Below, piece by piece: positions 6,719 to 14,667 of a DNA stretch of 15,204 nucleotides. The notes under the pieces are model-generated. The model did not search any database. It had not been told where the DNA came from and saw only the letters and a program-made list of their open reading frames with translations. The stretch lies in assembly GCA_947377625.1 (NCBI GenBank), contig CANCGR010000015.1, positions 1 to 15,204 of the forward strand, given 5' to 3'. Each line of letters begins with the position of its first letter. Within the stretch, counting starts at the first letter, position 1. The translations under genes were made by a program, and so were the position numbers. This DNA comes from Gammaproteobacteria bacterium. GTDB taxonomy: Bacteria; Pseudomonadota; Gammaproteobacteria; Pseudomonadales; Pseudohongiellaceae.

Positions 6719-8053
6719 CTATTTGGCCGGTGTAGTCAGACTGTCAGACCCTTTGATACTGACGTTCTGCAGGCCCAGCACGCTGATGATTTTTTCAATG
6801 GAATGTGTCTCTTCCATCAACGCCTGCACAGTGTTGTTGATGAGCGTTTCACCCACACTGTTGCCTGGTGCAATCAGCACGTCGTAAGGAGAACCCTGCT
6901 TCACCAACGCCTCCATCGCAAGGTCGGTGGTTTCCACTTTGGCATTCATTTCTGCGTGGACTTCCGGCGCATTGGCGCGCAACAACGCTTCCAGGCTGGC
7001 GCCACTGACCACATCGCCATTCACGCGCACGTAACGACCCTGCCAAAGATTGCGGATGCCACGGTTGTCGTAATAGTGCGACCACAAAGTGTTGTCAGAG
7101 AAACAATCCTGCTCTTCTTCCGGGTCGTGCAGCAGCAGCGCCAGTCGCAGGCGTTCACCGGCCAGTTCGCCATAAGCCAGCGAGCCCATGCCGGCCAATA
7201 GCGTTGCGAGACCGCCGTTGTCGCCTTTGTCCATCAGTGCTCCATAGGCACGGCCACCGTTCTGCCAGCTCTGCACCATTTCTTCGAGATCGCTGACGAG
7301 CAGATGCATGGCTGAGGCCAGGTAGGTGCGGCGACGGTCGCAATTTTTATGGGTGCACTTGGCAAGATCGTAATCGGTGTAAGGACGTTCGCCGGCACCG
7401 GGTGTGGTGCCATGCAGATCCTGCCCCCACAGCAGAAATTCGATGGCGTGATAGCCAGTGGCTACATTGGCATCCACCCCATCAATGTTTTGCAAGGTCT
7501 CCGCGAGGAACTGCGGGCTCAGGTTGCCGGCATCCACACTGATGCCACCAATATCGATCAGCGGATTGGCAATGACATTGGCGGTAAAGAAATTATTGTT
7601 GTCGGATTCGGTGCCATAGGAGGCAGCGACATAGTCGATAAGCCCTTCGTCGAGCGGCCATGAATTGACACGTGGTTCCCACTCGTCCACCACTGCATTG
7701 CCGAAGCGGAATACTTCACTCTGCAAATAAGGGATGCGCGCTGCTCGCCACGCCGAGCGTGCCGCTTCAAGCGTTTGCACAGAGGGATGAGCCAGCAGGG
7801 CGTTGACGGCTGTTTCCAGCTGTCGGCCAGTCAGCAGCGCATCGCCGTAAGTGGCTTGGGCAATGGCGACATAGTTGGCAACGATGGCTACAGCAGAAAT
7901 TTTTTGTGGTTGGTCAGCAGCCTTGACGGCGGGGCTTGGACTTGGACTACGCACAGCAGCAGGCCGCTCAGCCACTTCAGCGCTCTGGCACCCACCCAAC
8001 AAGGCGGCGAGAGCGAATGCGATACAAAAGGAAAGACGGGGCATGGTTGTCAT
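6719..8053 (-). CDS. Imelysin-family lipoprotein (IcmP-like, M75)
   Basis: Length is 444 aa from ATG 8053; a second ATG at 8044 is equally close to the lipoprotein signal. Lipobox LLGGC places the lipidated Cys at 22, followed by a Ser/Pro/Ala-rich linker (about 30-48). The imelysin core includes AWRAARIPYLQSEVFRFGN (101-119), WPLDEGLIDYV (132-142) and the complete GxHxxE motif as GYHAIEFLLWGQD (200-212; His202, Glu205). The Pseudomonas aeruginosa counterpart is described as an insulin-cleaving outer-membrane metalloprotein, but iron-related binding is now thought more likely for the family. It starts only 6 nt after phoU on the same strand with no hairpin between, so readthrough from the pst operon is expected. 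Its Shine-Dalgarno is weak (GGGA well upstream), hinting at translational coupling to phoU. Confidence 0.92.
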   Translation of the reverse strand: MTTMPRLSFCIAFALAALLGGCQSAEVAERPAAVRSPSPSPAVKAADQPQKISAVAIVANYVAIAQATYGDALLTGRQLETAVNALLAHPSVQTLEAARSAWRAARIPYLQSEVFRFGNAVVDEWEPRVNSWPLDEGLIDYVAASYGTESDNNNFFTANVIANPLIDIGGISVDAGNLSPQFLAETLQNIDGVDANVATGYHAIEFLLWGQDLHGTTPGAGERPYTDYDLAKCTHKNCDRRRTYLASAMHLLVSDLEEMVQSWQNGGRAYGALMDKGDNGGLATLLAGMGSLAYGELAGERLRLALLLHDPEEEQDCFSDNTLWSHYYDNRGIRNLWQGRYVRVNGDVVSGASLEALLRANAPEVHAEMNAKVETTDLAMEALVKQGSPYDVLIAPGNSVGETLINNTVQALMEETHSIEKIISVLGLQNVSIKGSDSLTTPAK

Positions 8054-8059
8054 AAGCCA

Positions 8060-8716
8060 TTATCCCATATGACGCATCACTTTCCCTTCGACCATGAACA
8101 AAACGTCTTCGGCGATGTTGGTGCTGAGGTCGGCAATGCGCTCCATGTGACGTGAGCAGGAGAGCAGATTGAGTGCCACTTCGGTGCGCCTGACATCCTG
8201 TTCAATCATTTGCTGCACTTCCGTATACATTCTCGCGTTGATCTCATCGACCCGTTTGTCCATCTTGATTACATTGCGCGCGAGGTCAGTATCCAGTGTC
8301 ACCAGTGCATCCAGCGATTTGCGCACCATGGTGCGTACCAGATCCGGCAATTCCGTGACGAACTCGGAGGAGATTGGCACCGGATTGAGATTGGCCAGCA
8401 CCAAGGCGCGTTTGGCGATGTTCTTGGCAAAATCGCCCATGCGTTCGAGATCGTTGTCCACTTTCAGCACGGCGACGATGAAACGCAAGTCCACCGCCAC
8501 CGGCTGATGCAGCGCAAGCATCTTCAGGCATTCTTCTTCGATCTGTACTTCTTTCTCGTTTATTTCCAGTTCGATCTGCAACACGCGATCCGCCAATACG
8601 GTTTCACGGTTGTGCAAAGCCAGGATAGCGCTGTTGATGGCGCTTTCCACCAGATTGCCGAGTTGGAGCAGTTCCTTCTTGAGCGACTCCAGATCGCGCT
8701 GTAAATGCAAAGACAT
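8060..8716 (-). CDS. phoU: PhoU, phosphate signalling regulator
   Basis: PhoU links the Pst transporter to the PhoR kinase and turns Pho signalling off when phosphate is ample; it acts at the cytoplasmic side of the membrane. At 218 aa it is the usual length, with two three-helix PhoU repeats. Each repeat carries its metal-binding signature: DNDLERMGDFAKN (88-99, with E91 and D95) and RHMERIADLSTN (189-200, with E192 and D196). ATG 8716 has GGA 8 nt upstream. It lies 50 bases after pstB; that gap holds a small inverted repeat (8730-8743) unlikely to stop transcription. The imelysin gene follows within 6 nt. Confidence 0.97.
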   Translation of the reverse strand: MSLHLQRDLESLKKELLQLGNLVESAINSAILALHNRETVLADRVLQIELEINEKEVQIEEECLKMLALHQPVAVDLRFIVAVLKVDNDLERMGDFAKNIAKRALVLANLNPVPISSEFVTELPDLVRTMVRKSLDALVTLDTDLARNVIKMDKRVDEINARMYTEVQQMIEQDVRRTEVALNLLSCSRHMERIADLSTNIAEDVLFMVEGKVMRHMG

Positions 8717-8766
8717 ATCGATTTCCGCCCGTCAACTTTGACGAAGTACACTATCTGCTTAACCAA

Positions 8767-9564
8767 TCAGCCAAAACGGCCCGTCACATATTCTTCAGTA
8801 CGTTTCTTTTCCGGTCTCGTGAATATCTGGTCAGTTTCACCAAATTCAACCAGATTGCCCATTTCCATAAAGGCAGTGTAGTCGGATACACGAGCGGCTT
8901 GTTGCATGTTGTGCGTAACAATGACGATCGTGTAGCGGGACTGCAGTTCAAACAACAAATCTTCGATGTGCGCGGTCGAGATAGGGTCCAGCGCCGAGCA
9001 AGGTTCATCCATCAACAATACTTGTGGTTCCATTGCCAGCGCGCGCGCAATGCACAGACGCTGCTGCTGGCCACCGGAAAGATTGAGAGCACTTTCCTGC
9101 AGCCGGTCTTTTACTTCATCCCACAGTGCGGCCTGTTGCAGCGAGCGCTCTACCAGCTCGTCCATCGAGCCACTGTAGCCGTTGATGCTCGGGCCCCAGG
9201 AAATATTGTTGTAAATCGACTTTGGAAACGGGTTCGGTTTCTGGAACACCATGCCGATACGGCGACGCACTTCCACCGGATCAACCGCGTCACCGTAGAG
9301 GTTCTGGCCAACGAACAGGATATTGCCTTCGATGCTGACACCATCAACGAAATCATTCATGCGGTTGAGCGAGCGCAACAGCGTGCTCTTGCCGCAGCCC
9401 GAAGGTCCGATGATCGATGTGATGCGGTTGCGCCAGATCGTGCACGACACTTTCTTCACGGCTGGTTTGCCGGAATAAAGCACGCTGACTTCCTGCAGTT
9501 CCAGTACCGCTTCAGAGGTTTTCTTTTTCTCTGTCGTGGCGTCGACGTATTCTGCCTGGGCCAT
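8767..9564 (-). CDS. pstB: PstB, phosphate ABC transporter ATPase
   Basis: This is the 265-aa ATP-hydrolysing subunit that drives phosphate import through PstC/PstA. Walker A GPSGCGKST is at 53-61, the Q-loop is at Q108 within MVFQKPNPFP (typical of PstB), signature LSGGQQQR is at 162-169, Walker B VLLMDEP is at 182-188 with catalytic Glu187, and the H-loop is His218 in VTHN. The C-terminus EYVTGRFG is the PstB hallmark. A charged 20-residue N-terminal lead precedes the nucleotide-binding domain. The start ATG shares one base with the pstA stop (TAATG), and GAAGAGA about 9 nt upstream serves as ribosome binding site. All catalytic residues are intact. Confidence 0.98.
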   Translation of the reverse strand: MAQAEYVDATTEKKKTSEAVLELQEVSVLYSGKPAVKKVSCTIWRNRITSIIGPSGCGKSTLLRSLNRMNDFVDGVSIEGNILFVGQNLYGDAVDPVEVRRRIGMVFQKPNPFPKSIYNNISWGPSINGYSGSMDELVERSLQQAALWDEVKDRLQESALNLSGGQQQRLCIARALAMEPQVLLMDEPCSALDPISTAHIEDLLFELQSRYTIVIVTHNMQQAARVSDYTAFMEMGNLVEFGETDQIFTRPEKKRTEEYVTGRFG

Positions 9565-10442
9565 TATTTCAATCTCTTCTCGGTCTTGTTTCGGATATAT
9601 ATCGCGGTGGCGTTCATCAACAGCAGCACTGCCAACAGCACCAGAATGCCGGCTGCAGCCAGTTCCTGGAATTCAACTTGCGGCCGTGATGCCCAGCTAT
9701 AGATCTGGATAGGCAAAGCGGTAAATGAATCCATCGGGCCCTTCGGCAGGAAGGCCACATAAGAAGCAGCGCCAATCAGGATCAGCGGTGCAGTCTCTCC
9801 GATGGCACGCGACAAGGCCAGAATCACACCGGTCATGATGCCCGGAAAAGCGGACGGCAACACATGCGACCAAGTCGTCTGCCACCGGGTAGCGCCAAGC
9901 GACAGTGCGGCATAGCGGATGCTCATCGGCACAGTTTTGATGGCTTCACGACTGGCGATGATGATCACTGGCAGAATCAGCAAACTCATGGTGAGCGCGC
10001 CTGAAATCAGACTGCGTTCCAGCCCGAAAAACCGCACGAAAATCGCCAGCCCGAGAATGCCATAGACAATGGACGGCACGCCGGACAGATTGGCGATATT
10101 CACTTCGATCAGTGTGGCCAGCCGGCCACGTTTGGAGAATTCTTCCAGATAAAGTGCAGCCGATACGCCAATTGGAATTGCGATGAAAGCGATCATCACA
10201 ATCAGCCACAAAGTGCCAACCAATGCCGATTTGATGCCGGCCTGGGCGGGTATGCGGGAAGGGAAGCTGGTGATGAACTGCCAGTCGAGCCAGCCCAAGC
10301 CGTCCATTGCGATATTCACCAGCAAAATGCCCAGCAGGAACACGCTGGACCAGGTCACGAATGCACACAACAACGCGAATAGTTTCGACTTGCGGTGACG
10401 ATTGACCAGATGCTTCTGTTCTTTTTCGCTGAGGAAGGCCAT
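9564..10442 (-). CDS. pstA: PstA, phosphate ABC transporter permease
   Basis: This inner-membrane protein of 292 aa pairs with PstC to form the phosphate channel. A first helix at about 20-45 is followed by a periplasmic loop and five more hydrophobic segments. The coupling-loop motif LSRAIGETAPL that contacts PstB lies near 210-220. The conserved early region IPAQAGIKSALVGTLW and the loop SGVPSIVYGILGL are also typical. The stop of pstC and the start of pstA overlap by one base (TGATG), with GAGG about 10 nt upstream, so translation is coupled. The length corresponds to the short PstA type, without the large periplasmic insertion seen in some pseudomonads. Confidence 0.97.
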   Translation of the reverse strand: MAFLSEKEQKHLVNRHRKSKLFALLCAFVTWSSVFLLGILLVNIAMDGLGWLDWQFITSFPSRIPAQAGIKSALVGTLWLIVMIAFIAIPIGVSAALYLEEFSKRGRLATLIEVNIANLSGVPSIVYGILGLAIFVRFFGLERSLISGALTMSLLILPVIIIASREAIKTVPMSIRYAALSLGATRWQTTWSHVLPSAFPGIMTGVILALSRAIGETAPLILIGAASYVAFLPKGPMDSFTALPIQIYSWASRPQVEFQELAAAGILVLLAVLLLMNATAIYIRNKTEKRLK

Positions 10443-11371
10443 CAGTCATAGACCTCGCGGAAGCGGCCCAGTATCCATTGGGAGATGACGTTGATCATCA
10501 GCGTGATCGCAAACAGCACCGCAGCGACTGCGAACAGTGTCTGATAGGCGATGCCGCCAGAGGGGGTGTCGCCGAGACTGATCTGCACGATGTAGGCAGT
10601 CATGGTCTGGATGCTTTCCAGCAAGGTCAGGTCGAGATTGGGGGTTTGCCCGGCCGCGAGTGTCACTGCCATGGTTTCGCCGATGGCGCGCGAAATCGCG
10701 AGCAGGAACGAGGCCATCACGCCCGACAAGCCGGCCGGCACTACGATGCTGGTGGTGACTTCATAGGACGTGGCACCCACGGCATAAGCTGCCTGACGCA
10801 GGCTGACGGGGACAGCGCGCAAGGCGTTATCACTGAGCGTGGCAATGGTGGGCAGGATCATGATGCCCACCACGATGGCGGCGCTCAGTGCATTGAAGAC
10901 TTGAATATCCGGAATCACCGAACGTAACGCCGGGGTGACAAAGGTGAGGGCGAAATAACCGTAGACCACCGTAGGGATGCCAGCCAGCAGTTCCAGCACC
11001 GGCTTGATCCAGGCCCGAACTTGATCGTTGGCGTATTCACTCAGATAGATCGCACTGGCAAGCCCGAGTGGAATGGCAATTACCGCAGCGCCCACGGTGA
11101 TGAGCATGGTGCCCCACAACAGCGGCAGCACGCCGTAAGAACTGGGTTTGAGCAATGGCACCCAGCGGGTGCCAAAGAAAAATTCGATGGGGCTGACTTC
11201 ACGGAAAAAGCCGAATGATTCCACCAACAGCAACACCACAATGGCGATGGTGGTAAACAACGAGATTGCCGTGCAAATCCGCAACCAGAATTTGATGCCG
11301 GTTTCGCCCCAACGGGTAACCCCTTTGTGGATGCTGAAGCTGAGGCCGGAATTGTTGGCAGGATCGTTCAT
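10442..11371 (-). CDS. pstC: PstC, phosphate ABC transporter permease
   Basis: This is a 309-aa inner-membrane permease. A first helix at about 30-55 is followed by the periplasmic stretch SPIEFFFGTRWVP and then further helices. GIPTVVYGYFAL is the PstC-typical counterpart of the PstA loop, and ISRAIGETMAV is the EAA-type loop that docks on PstB. ATG 11371 has no recognisable Shine-Dalgarno, and a strong stem-loop sits 30 bases upstream. PstC may therefore be made at a much lower level than PstS, as transporter stoichiometry requires. This is the short PstC form. Confidence 0.97.
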   Translation of the reverse strand: MNDPANNSGLSFSIHKGVTRWGETGIKFWLRICTAISLFTTIAIVVLLLVESFGFFREVSPIEFFFGTRWVPLLKPSSYGVLPLLWGTMLITVGAAVIAIPLGLASAIYLSEYANDQVRAWIKPVLELLAGIPTVVYGYFALTFVTPALRSVIPDIQVFNALSAAIVVGIMILPTIATLSDNALRAVPVSLRQAAYAVGATSYEVTTSIVVPAGLSGVMASFLLAISRAIGETMAVTLAAGQTPNLDLTLLESIQTMTAYIVQISLGDTPSGGIAYQTLFAVAAVLFAITLMINVISQWILGRFREVYD

Positions 11372-11400
11372 GCAAAATCAACAAGTGAAGCAACAAGGCA

Positions 11401-11421
11401 GGGACGAACAACGTTCGCCCC
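11401..11421 (-). other. Stem-loop between pstS and pstC (partial terminator or mRNA stabiliser)
   Basis: Read on the minus strand, GGGGCGAAC and GTTCGTCCC flank a GTT loop, giving a 9-bp stem with one G-U pair in RNA. It lies 25 nt after the pstS stop and about 30 nt before pstC. The following bases TGCCTTGTTGCTT are only moderately T-rich, so it is more likely an attenuator or 3' stabiliser than a full terminator. Such a structure would raise PstS over the membrane subunits. Confidence 0.6.
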
Positions 11422-11446
11422 GTCTGTAATCAAGCGGGCGATACTA

Positions 11447-12397
11447 TCAGAACTTTGCAAACGACGAAGTGTCGGATTCATACGTCGCGGCAGGCAGTGA
11501 TACGTAGCCAACATCCTTCGCAATAGTCGGAACAGTTTTCAGGTAAAACTCCACGAAGGCTCTTACTTCAGGGCGTTGTGCACTGGTTTTGTTGACGTAT
11601 ATGAACAAGGGGCGTGACAGCGGCGCGTAGGTGCCATCGTTGATGGTGGCAGTGCTGGGGGCTACCGGTCCTTTGCCAGCATCAACTGGCACCAGCTTCA
11701 GTTTGCTGGCACTGGCTTCGTAATAGGCGAAACCAAAGAAGCCAAGACCACCTTCATCGCCAGCCACACCTTGCACCAGGATATTGTCGTCTTCGCTGGC
11801 CGTGTAATCAGGGCGTGAGGCGCCGGCTTTGCCAACCACGGTTTCAGTGAAATAGTCGAAAGTACCGGAATCGGTGCCAGGGCCATACAGATGCAGCACT
11901 TTGTCCGGGAAGCCAGGACGCACATCTTTCCAGTTGTTCACGGTGCTGCCGGGCTCCCAGATTTTTTTGAGTTCGGCAGTGGTCAGGTTGTCAACGAAGG
12001 CAAGCGAGGGATTGATCACAATCGAAAGGCCATCATAAGCCACCGGGATTTCCATGTATTCGATGTTGGCAGCTTTGCCTTTCTCGATTTCTTCCGCCTT
12101 CACCGGGCGGGACGCATCGCTGATGTCAGTTTCAGCCGCCATGAATTTTTTGAAACCACCGCCGGTACCGGAAGTGCCCACAGTAACGCGGACTTCGGGA
12201 GATACTTTGCGGAATTCTTCGGCAATGGCCTCGCTGATCGGAGCTACTGTGCTGGAGCCATCAATGCGAACAGTGCCACCCAGTGGAGCTGCGCCGCCGG
12301 CGGCAGCAGGCGCTGCGTCTTTGGAGCAGGCGCCGATCAGAACGGTGGCCAGGATGACTGGGGAAATAATGGCAAGCTTTTTCAGGAAGGACTGCAT
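11447..12397 (-). CDS. pstS: PstS, periplasmic phosphate-binding lipoprotein
   Basis: This 316-aa protein captures phosphate for PstCAB. The signal peptide ends in IGAC, predicting lipid attachment at Cys24, then an Ala/Gly linker. Phosphate-ligand regions are intact: GSST (47-50), SGTGGGF (76-82), SDASRP (93-98) and GPGTDSGTFDYF (172-183). ATG 12397 is preceded by GGAG at 6 nt. Lipidation suggests a membrane-tethered binding protein rather than the freely periplasmic E. coli type. It is the first gene of the pst operon. The 141-base upstream gap contains a terminator-like hairpin for phoR and tandem 11-mers resembling Pho-box units. Confidence 0.96.
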   Translation of the reverse strand: MQSFLKKLAIISPVILATVLIGACSKDAAPAAAGGAAPLGGTVRIDGSSTVAPISEAIAEEFRKVSPEVRVTVGTSGTGGGFKKFMAAETDISDASRPVKAEEIEKGKAANIEYMEIPVAYDGLSIVINPSLAFVDNLTTAELKKIWEPGSTVNNWKDVRPGFPDKVLHLYGPGTDSGTFDYFTETVVGKAGASRPDYTASEDDNILVQGVAGDEGGLGFFGFAYYEASASKLKLVPVDAGKGPVAPSTATINDGTYAPLSRPLFIYVNKTSAQRPEVRAFVEFYLKTVPTIAKDVGYVSLPAATYESDTSSFAKF

Positions 12398-12483
12398 GCA
12401 TGGCTCCGGTCTTGTTAAGAATATTCAGGCAAACAGGGCTCGGTATTAACGCAGTTTCCGCCAATCTTGCCCGTCAGGCCGGC

Positions 12484-12516
12484 ATTGTCGGCAGTTTTTG
12501 TTAAGGCAAAATAAAG
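12484..12516 (-). promoter_or_regulatory. Three tandem 11-bp units resembling a Pho box upstream of pstS
   Basis: On the minus strand, contiguous 11-mers CTTTATTTTGC (12516-12506), CTTAACAAAAA (12505-12495) and CTGCCGACAAT (12494-12484) each begin CTT or CTG, the phase expected for PhoB dimers in tandem. Matches to the CTGTCAT consensus are limited, and no convincing -10 lies 10 bp downstream. Position ahead of pstS is the main support. Confidence 0.28.
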
Positions 12517-12540
12517 AAAAGCTGCTCTTTGTCAGTGCTT
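12508..12540 (-). terminator. Possible rho-independent terminator after phoR
   Basis: From the end of the phoR stop codon the minus strand reads AAG-CA-CTG, an 8-nt loop, then CAG-CTT, forming a 6-bp stem with a 2-nt bulge. It is followed by TTCTTTATTTT. The T-rich tail is good, but the stem is weak. It would separate phoBR from pstS transcription at least in part. Confidence 0.35.
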
Positions 12541-13912
12541 ATGAAGATTGTGTTGACTGCCCGCTTTGCAGCAGCGGCTCGGCCAGCGGCATGCGGAACA
12601 CAAAAGTGGTGCCTTTACCCAACTGGCTGGTGACCCCTACCGAGCCATGATGACGCTCGGCGATGTTGCGCACGATGGAAAGGCCAAGACCCGTGCCGCC
12701 CAGGCTTTGTGAGCGCGCCTTGTCGACCCGGTAAAACCTTTCGAACACGCGCTCCTGGTACTGCGGGCTGATGCCGATGCCGTTGTCTTCTACTTCCAGC
12801 ACTACTTCGGCCTGTTCACGCAGTACGCGCACCTTGATCTGTCCGCCTTCGGGCGTGTACTTGATGGCATTGTCGATCAGGTTGTTGCACAACTGGCTCA
12901 AATTCTGGCGGTCACCATAGACCTCGAGGCTTTCCGGGAACTGGGCCAGCGTCAGGCTGTGCAGTTTGGTTTCTACTGCAGTAGCTGCGGCTCTTACTTC
13001 GCGCCGCACCAGATCATTGAAATTCATGCGCGTGAACCCGGCCGTACCTTGGTCGGATTCCAGTCGTGAAATCGTCATCAAGTCAGTCACCAGGTTCGAC
13101 AGGCGCAAGCTCTGCGCGTGAATACGCTCCATGTACTGCATCAATGTGGACTTTTCGACATCCGGGTCGCCCACCATGGTTTCGGCCAGACCACGAATTG
13201 CCGTGATCGGGGTTTTCAATTCGTGCGAAGCATTGGCGACAAAATCTGTGCGTATGCGCTCCAGATGTTTCAGCTCGGTCACATCATGCAACACCAGCAC
13301 GGCGCCGATGGGCTCGCCCTGATCGTCGGAAAGTGAGGCTACATAGATGTCGAACACCAGTTGTTCGCTTTGGCGCGGATAGTCCACACGCGCCTTGATA
13401 ACGGTGCGATTGCGAATGGCGTCATCAATGGCCAGGATTATTTTCTGGTCGCGGATTTCCTGCCACACCGGTTTGCCGATGCAATTCTCGCGGGTAAGTC
13501 CAAGCAGCAGGGTGGCGGCATCGTTGATATGGATGATGTTCTGTTTTTCATCAACGTCGACCACGCCTTCGACCATGCCGGCAAAGATGGTGGCGAGCCG
13601 GTTGCGGTCGGCTGTCAACATGGACACGCGGCGAATCGAGGTGCGGGCCAACAGGTTGACAGCATCCGCCAGGCGCTTGACGCCGGGCGTGTGCTGTTCC
13701 GGCACGCGCCGCTCGAAATCCCCTTGGGCAATGGCTTCGGTGGCTTGGGTGAGGTGCTCCATCGCAATCATGCGCCGCCAGGCCACGTAGATGGAGCCCA
13801 GTAACGCAGGCGGCAACAGCCACACTGAAGCGCCAAACGCCATGCCGATTGCAGCAAAGGCAAAATGGCTGAGCGCCATGCGCCAGAAAAAAGAAGACTT
13901 GAGTGGATTCAC
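12539..13912 (-). CDS. phoR: PhoR, phosphate-regulon sensor histidine kinase
   Basis: At 457 aa the order is: two N-terminal hydrophobic segments (about 9-45) with almost no periplasmic loop, as in PhoR, which senses through Pst/PhoU; a linker region (about 50-100); a PAS domain (about 103-212); then the kinase core. The H-box FVANASHELKTPITAIRG carries the phosphorylated His230. Also present are the N-box (NNLIDNAIKYTP, 343-354), G1 (DNGIGIS, 376-382), F-box (FERFY, 390-394) and G2 (GTGLGLSIV, 406-414). All catalytic residues are present. The start is GTG 13912, 17 nt after the phoB stop, with a weak ribosome site. It phosphorylates PhoB under phosphate limitation. Confidence 0.96.
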   Translation of the reverse strand: MNPLKSSFFWRMALSHFAFAAIGMAFGASVWLLPPALLGSIYVAWRRMIAMEHLTQATEAIAQGDFERRVPEQHTPGVKRLADAVNLLARTSIRRVSMLTADRNRLATIFAGMVEGVVDVDEKQNIIHINDAATLLLGLTRENCIGKPVWQEIRDQKIILAIDDAIRNRTVIKARVDYPRQSEQLVFDIYVASLSDDQGEPIGAVLVLHDVTELKHLERIRTDFVANASHELKTPITAIRGLAETMVGDPDVEKSTLMQYMERIHAQSLRLSNLVTDLMTISRLESDQGTAGFTRMNFNDLVRREVRAAATAVETKLHSLTLAQFPESLEVYGDRQNLSQLCNNLIDNAIKYTPEGGQIKVRVLREQAEVVLEVEDNGIGISPQYQERVFERFYRVDKARSQSLGGTGLGLSIVRNIAERHHGSVGVTSQLGKGTTFVFRMPLAEPLLQSGQSTQSS

Positions 13913-13929
13913 GCGCGAACTGGGTCTCG

Positions 13930-14622
13930 TTAGTGGTCGGCCATTCTATAACCGATGCCACGAATTGTTTCTATCGGTGGCGGTTCCACGTCCAGTTTCT
14001 TGCGGATGCCGCGCACATGCACATCAATGTTGCGATCAACCACTACCACGTCATCGCCCAGCGCATGATTGAGCAACTGCTCGCGTGTGAACACGCGGCC
14101 CGGATGGCTGGCCAGATATTGCAGAATGCGGAATTCGGTGGCGGTGAGTTTTATTTCACGGTCACCGTAGGTCACCCGGTATTTGACAGAATCAATCACG
14201 AGCTGGCCCAGCTTGACGGTTTCCTGCGGGGCCTGGGTTTCCATCAATACACCACGGCGCAGCACGGCTTTGACGCGCGCCACCAGTTCCTTCGGACTGA
14301 AGGGTTTGCTGATGTAGTCGTCGGCGCCCACACCCAGCCCCAGCACGATGTCACTCTCTTCACCCTTGGCAGTGACCATGATGATGAGCGTGTTGTGGGT
14401 TTCTGCGTGCTTCTTGATGGTGGTGCAAATTTCTACGCCATCCATGCCGGGCAGCATCAGGTCGAGCAGCACCAGATCGGGCTTTTCGCGTTTGACCATG
14501 GCCAGACCTTGTGCACCGTCAGTGGCGGCCAGAATCTCGAAACCTTCACGGCGCAGGTTGTAGCTCAACACCTCAAGGATGTCCGGTTCGTCTTCGATAA
14601 TAACTATCTTGCGTTTACTCAC
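13930..14622 (-). CDS. phoB: PhoB, phosphate-regulon response regulator
   Basis: Length is 230 aa. The receiver domain (1-122) has acidic residues E10/D11, phospho-acceptor Asp54 in LVLLDLMLPG, Thr84 and Lys106 in SKPFSP. The C-terminal winged-helix OmpR/PhoB DNA-binding domain (about 130-230) includes LTATEFRILQYLASHPGRVF and VDRNIDVHVRGIRKKLD, ending ETIRGIGYRM. The start is GTG 14622, supported by GGAG with 8-nt spacing; the next residues SKRKIVIIEDE fit PhoB. Phosphorylated PhoB activates pst and other phosphate-starvation promoters and probably its own gene through the element at 14671-14692. Confidence 0.97.
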   Translation of the reverse strand: MSKRKIVIIEDEPDILEVLSYNLRREGFEILAATDGAQGLAMVKREKPDLVLLDLMLPGMDGVEICTTIKKHAETHNTLIIMVTAKGEESDIVLGLGVGADDYISKPFSPKELVARVKAVLRRGVLMETQAPQETVKLGQLVIDSVKYRVTYGDREIKLTATEFRILQYLASHPGRVFTREQLLNHALGDDVVVVDRNIDVHVRGIRKKLDVEPPPIETIRGIGYRMADH

Positions 14623-14645
14623 GCGTGAATCTCCGGTAACTCAAA

Positions 14646-14667
14646 GTTTGTCTTAATAAAGACTAAC
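14646..14667. repeat. AT-rich inverted repeat in the phoB leader or promoter
   Basis: Arms GTTTGTCTT (14646-14654) and AAGACTAAC (14659-14667) pair over 9 positions with one mismatch around an AATA loop. It covers the proposed phoB -10 and start site. It could be a binding site for a second regulator or simply the AT-rich start region; it may also form a weak terminator for the PAP2 transcript, though no T-run follows. Confidence 0.35.

Noticed and set aside
8040..8068. Possible Fur box or promoter at the phoU/imelysin junction (GATAATG on the minus strand)
   Set aside because: Only one half-site matches; the remaining bases do not fit the Fur core and no -35/-10 pair is visible.
8730..8743. 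Inverted repeat CGTCAACTTTGACG between pstB and phoU as a terminator
   Set aside because: Short stem of moderate GC and no T-tract on the transcribed side; phoU is expected to be in the same transcript.
8899..9702. Long plus-strand ORF antisense to pstB (267 codons)
   Set aside because: Shadow of the pstB and pstA coding frames; no domain, no signal, no supporting ribosome site.
13903..14628. Long plus-strand ORF antisense to phoB (241 codons)
   Set aside because: Entirely opposite phoB; composition rich in His/Gln/Phe is typical of an antisense reading of a GC-rich gene, with no recognisable motif.
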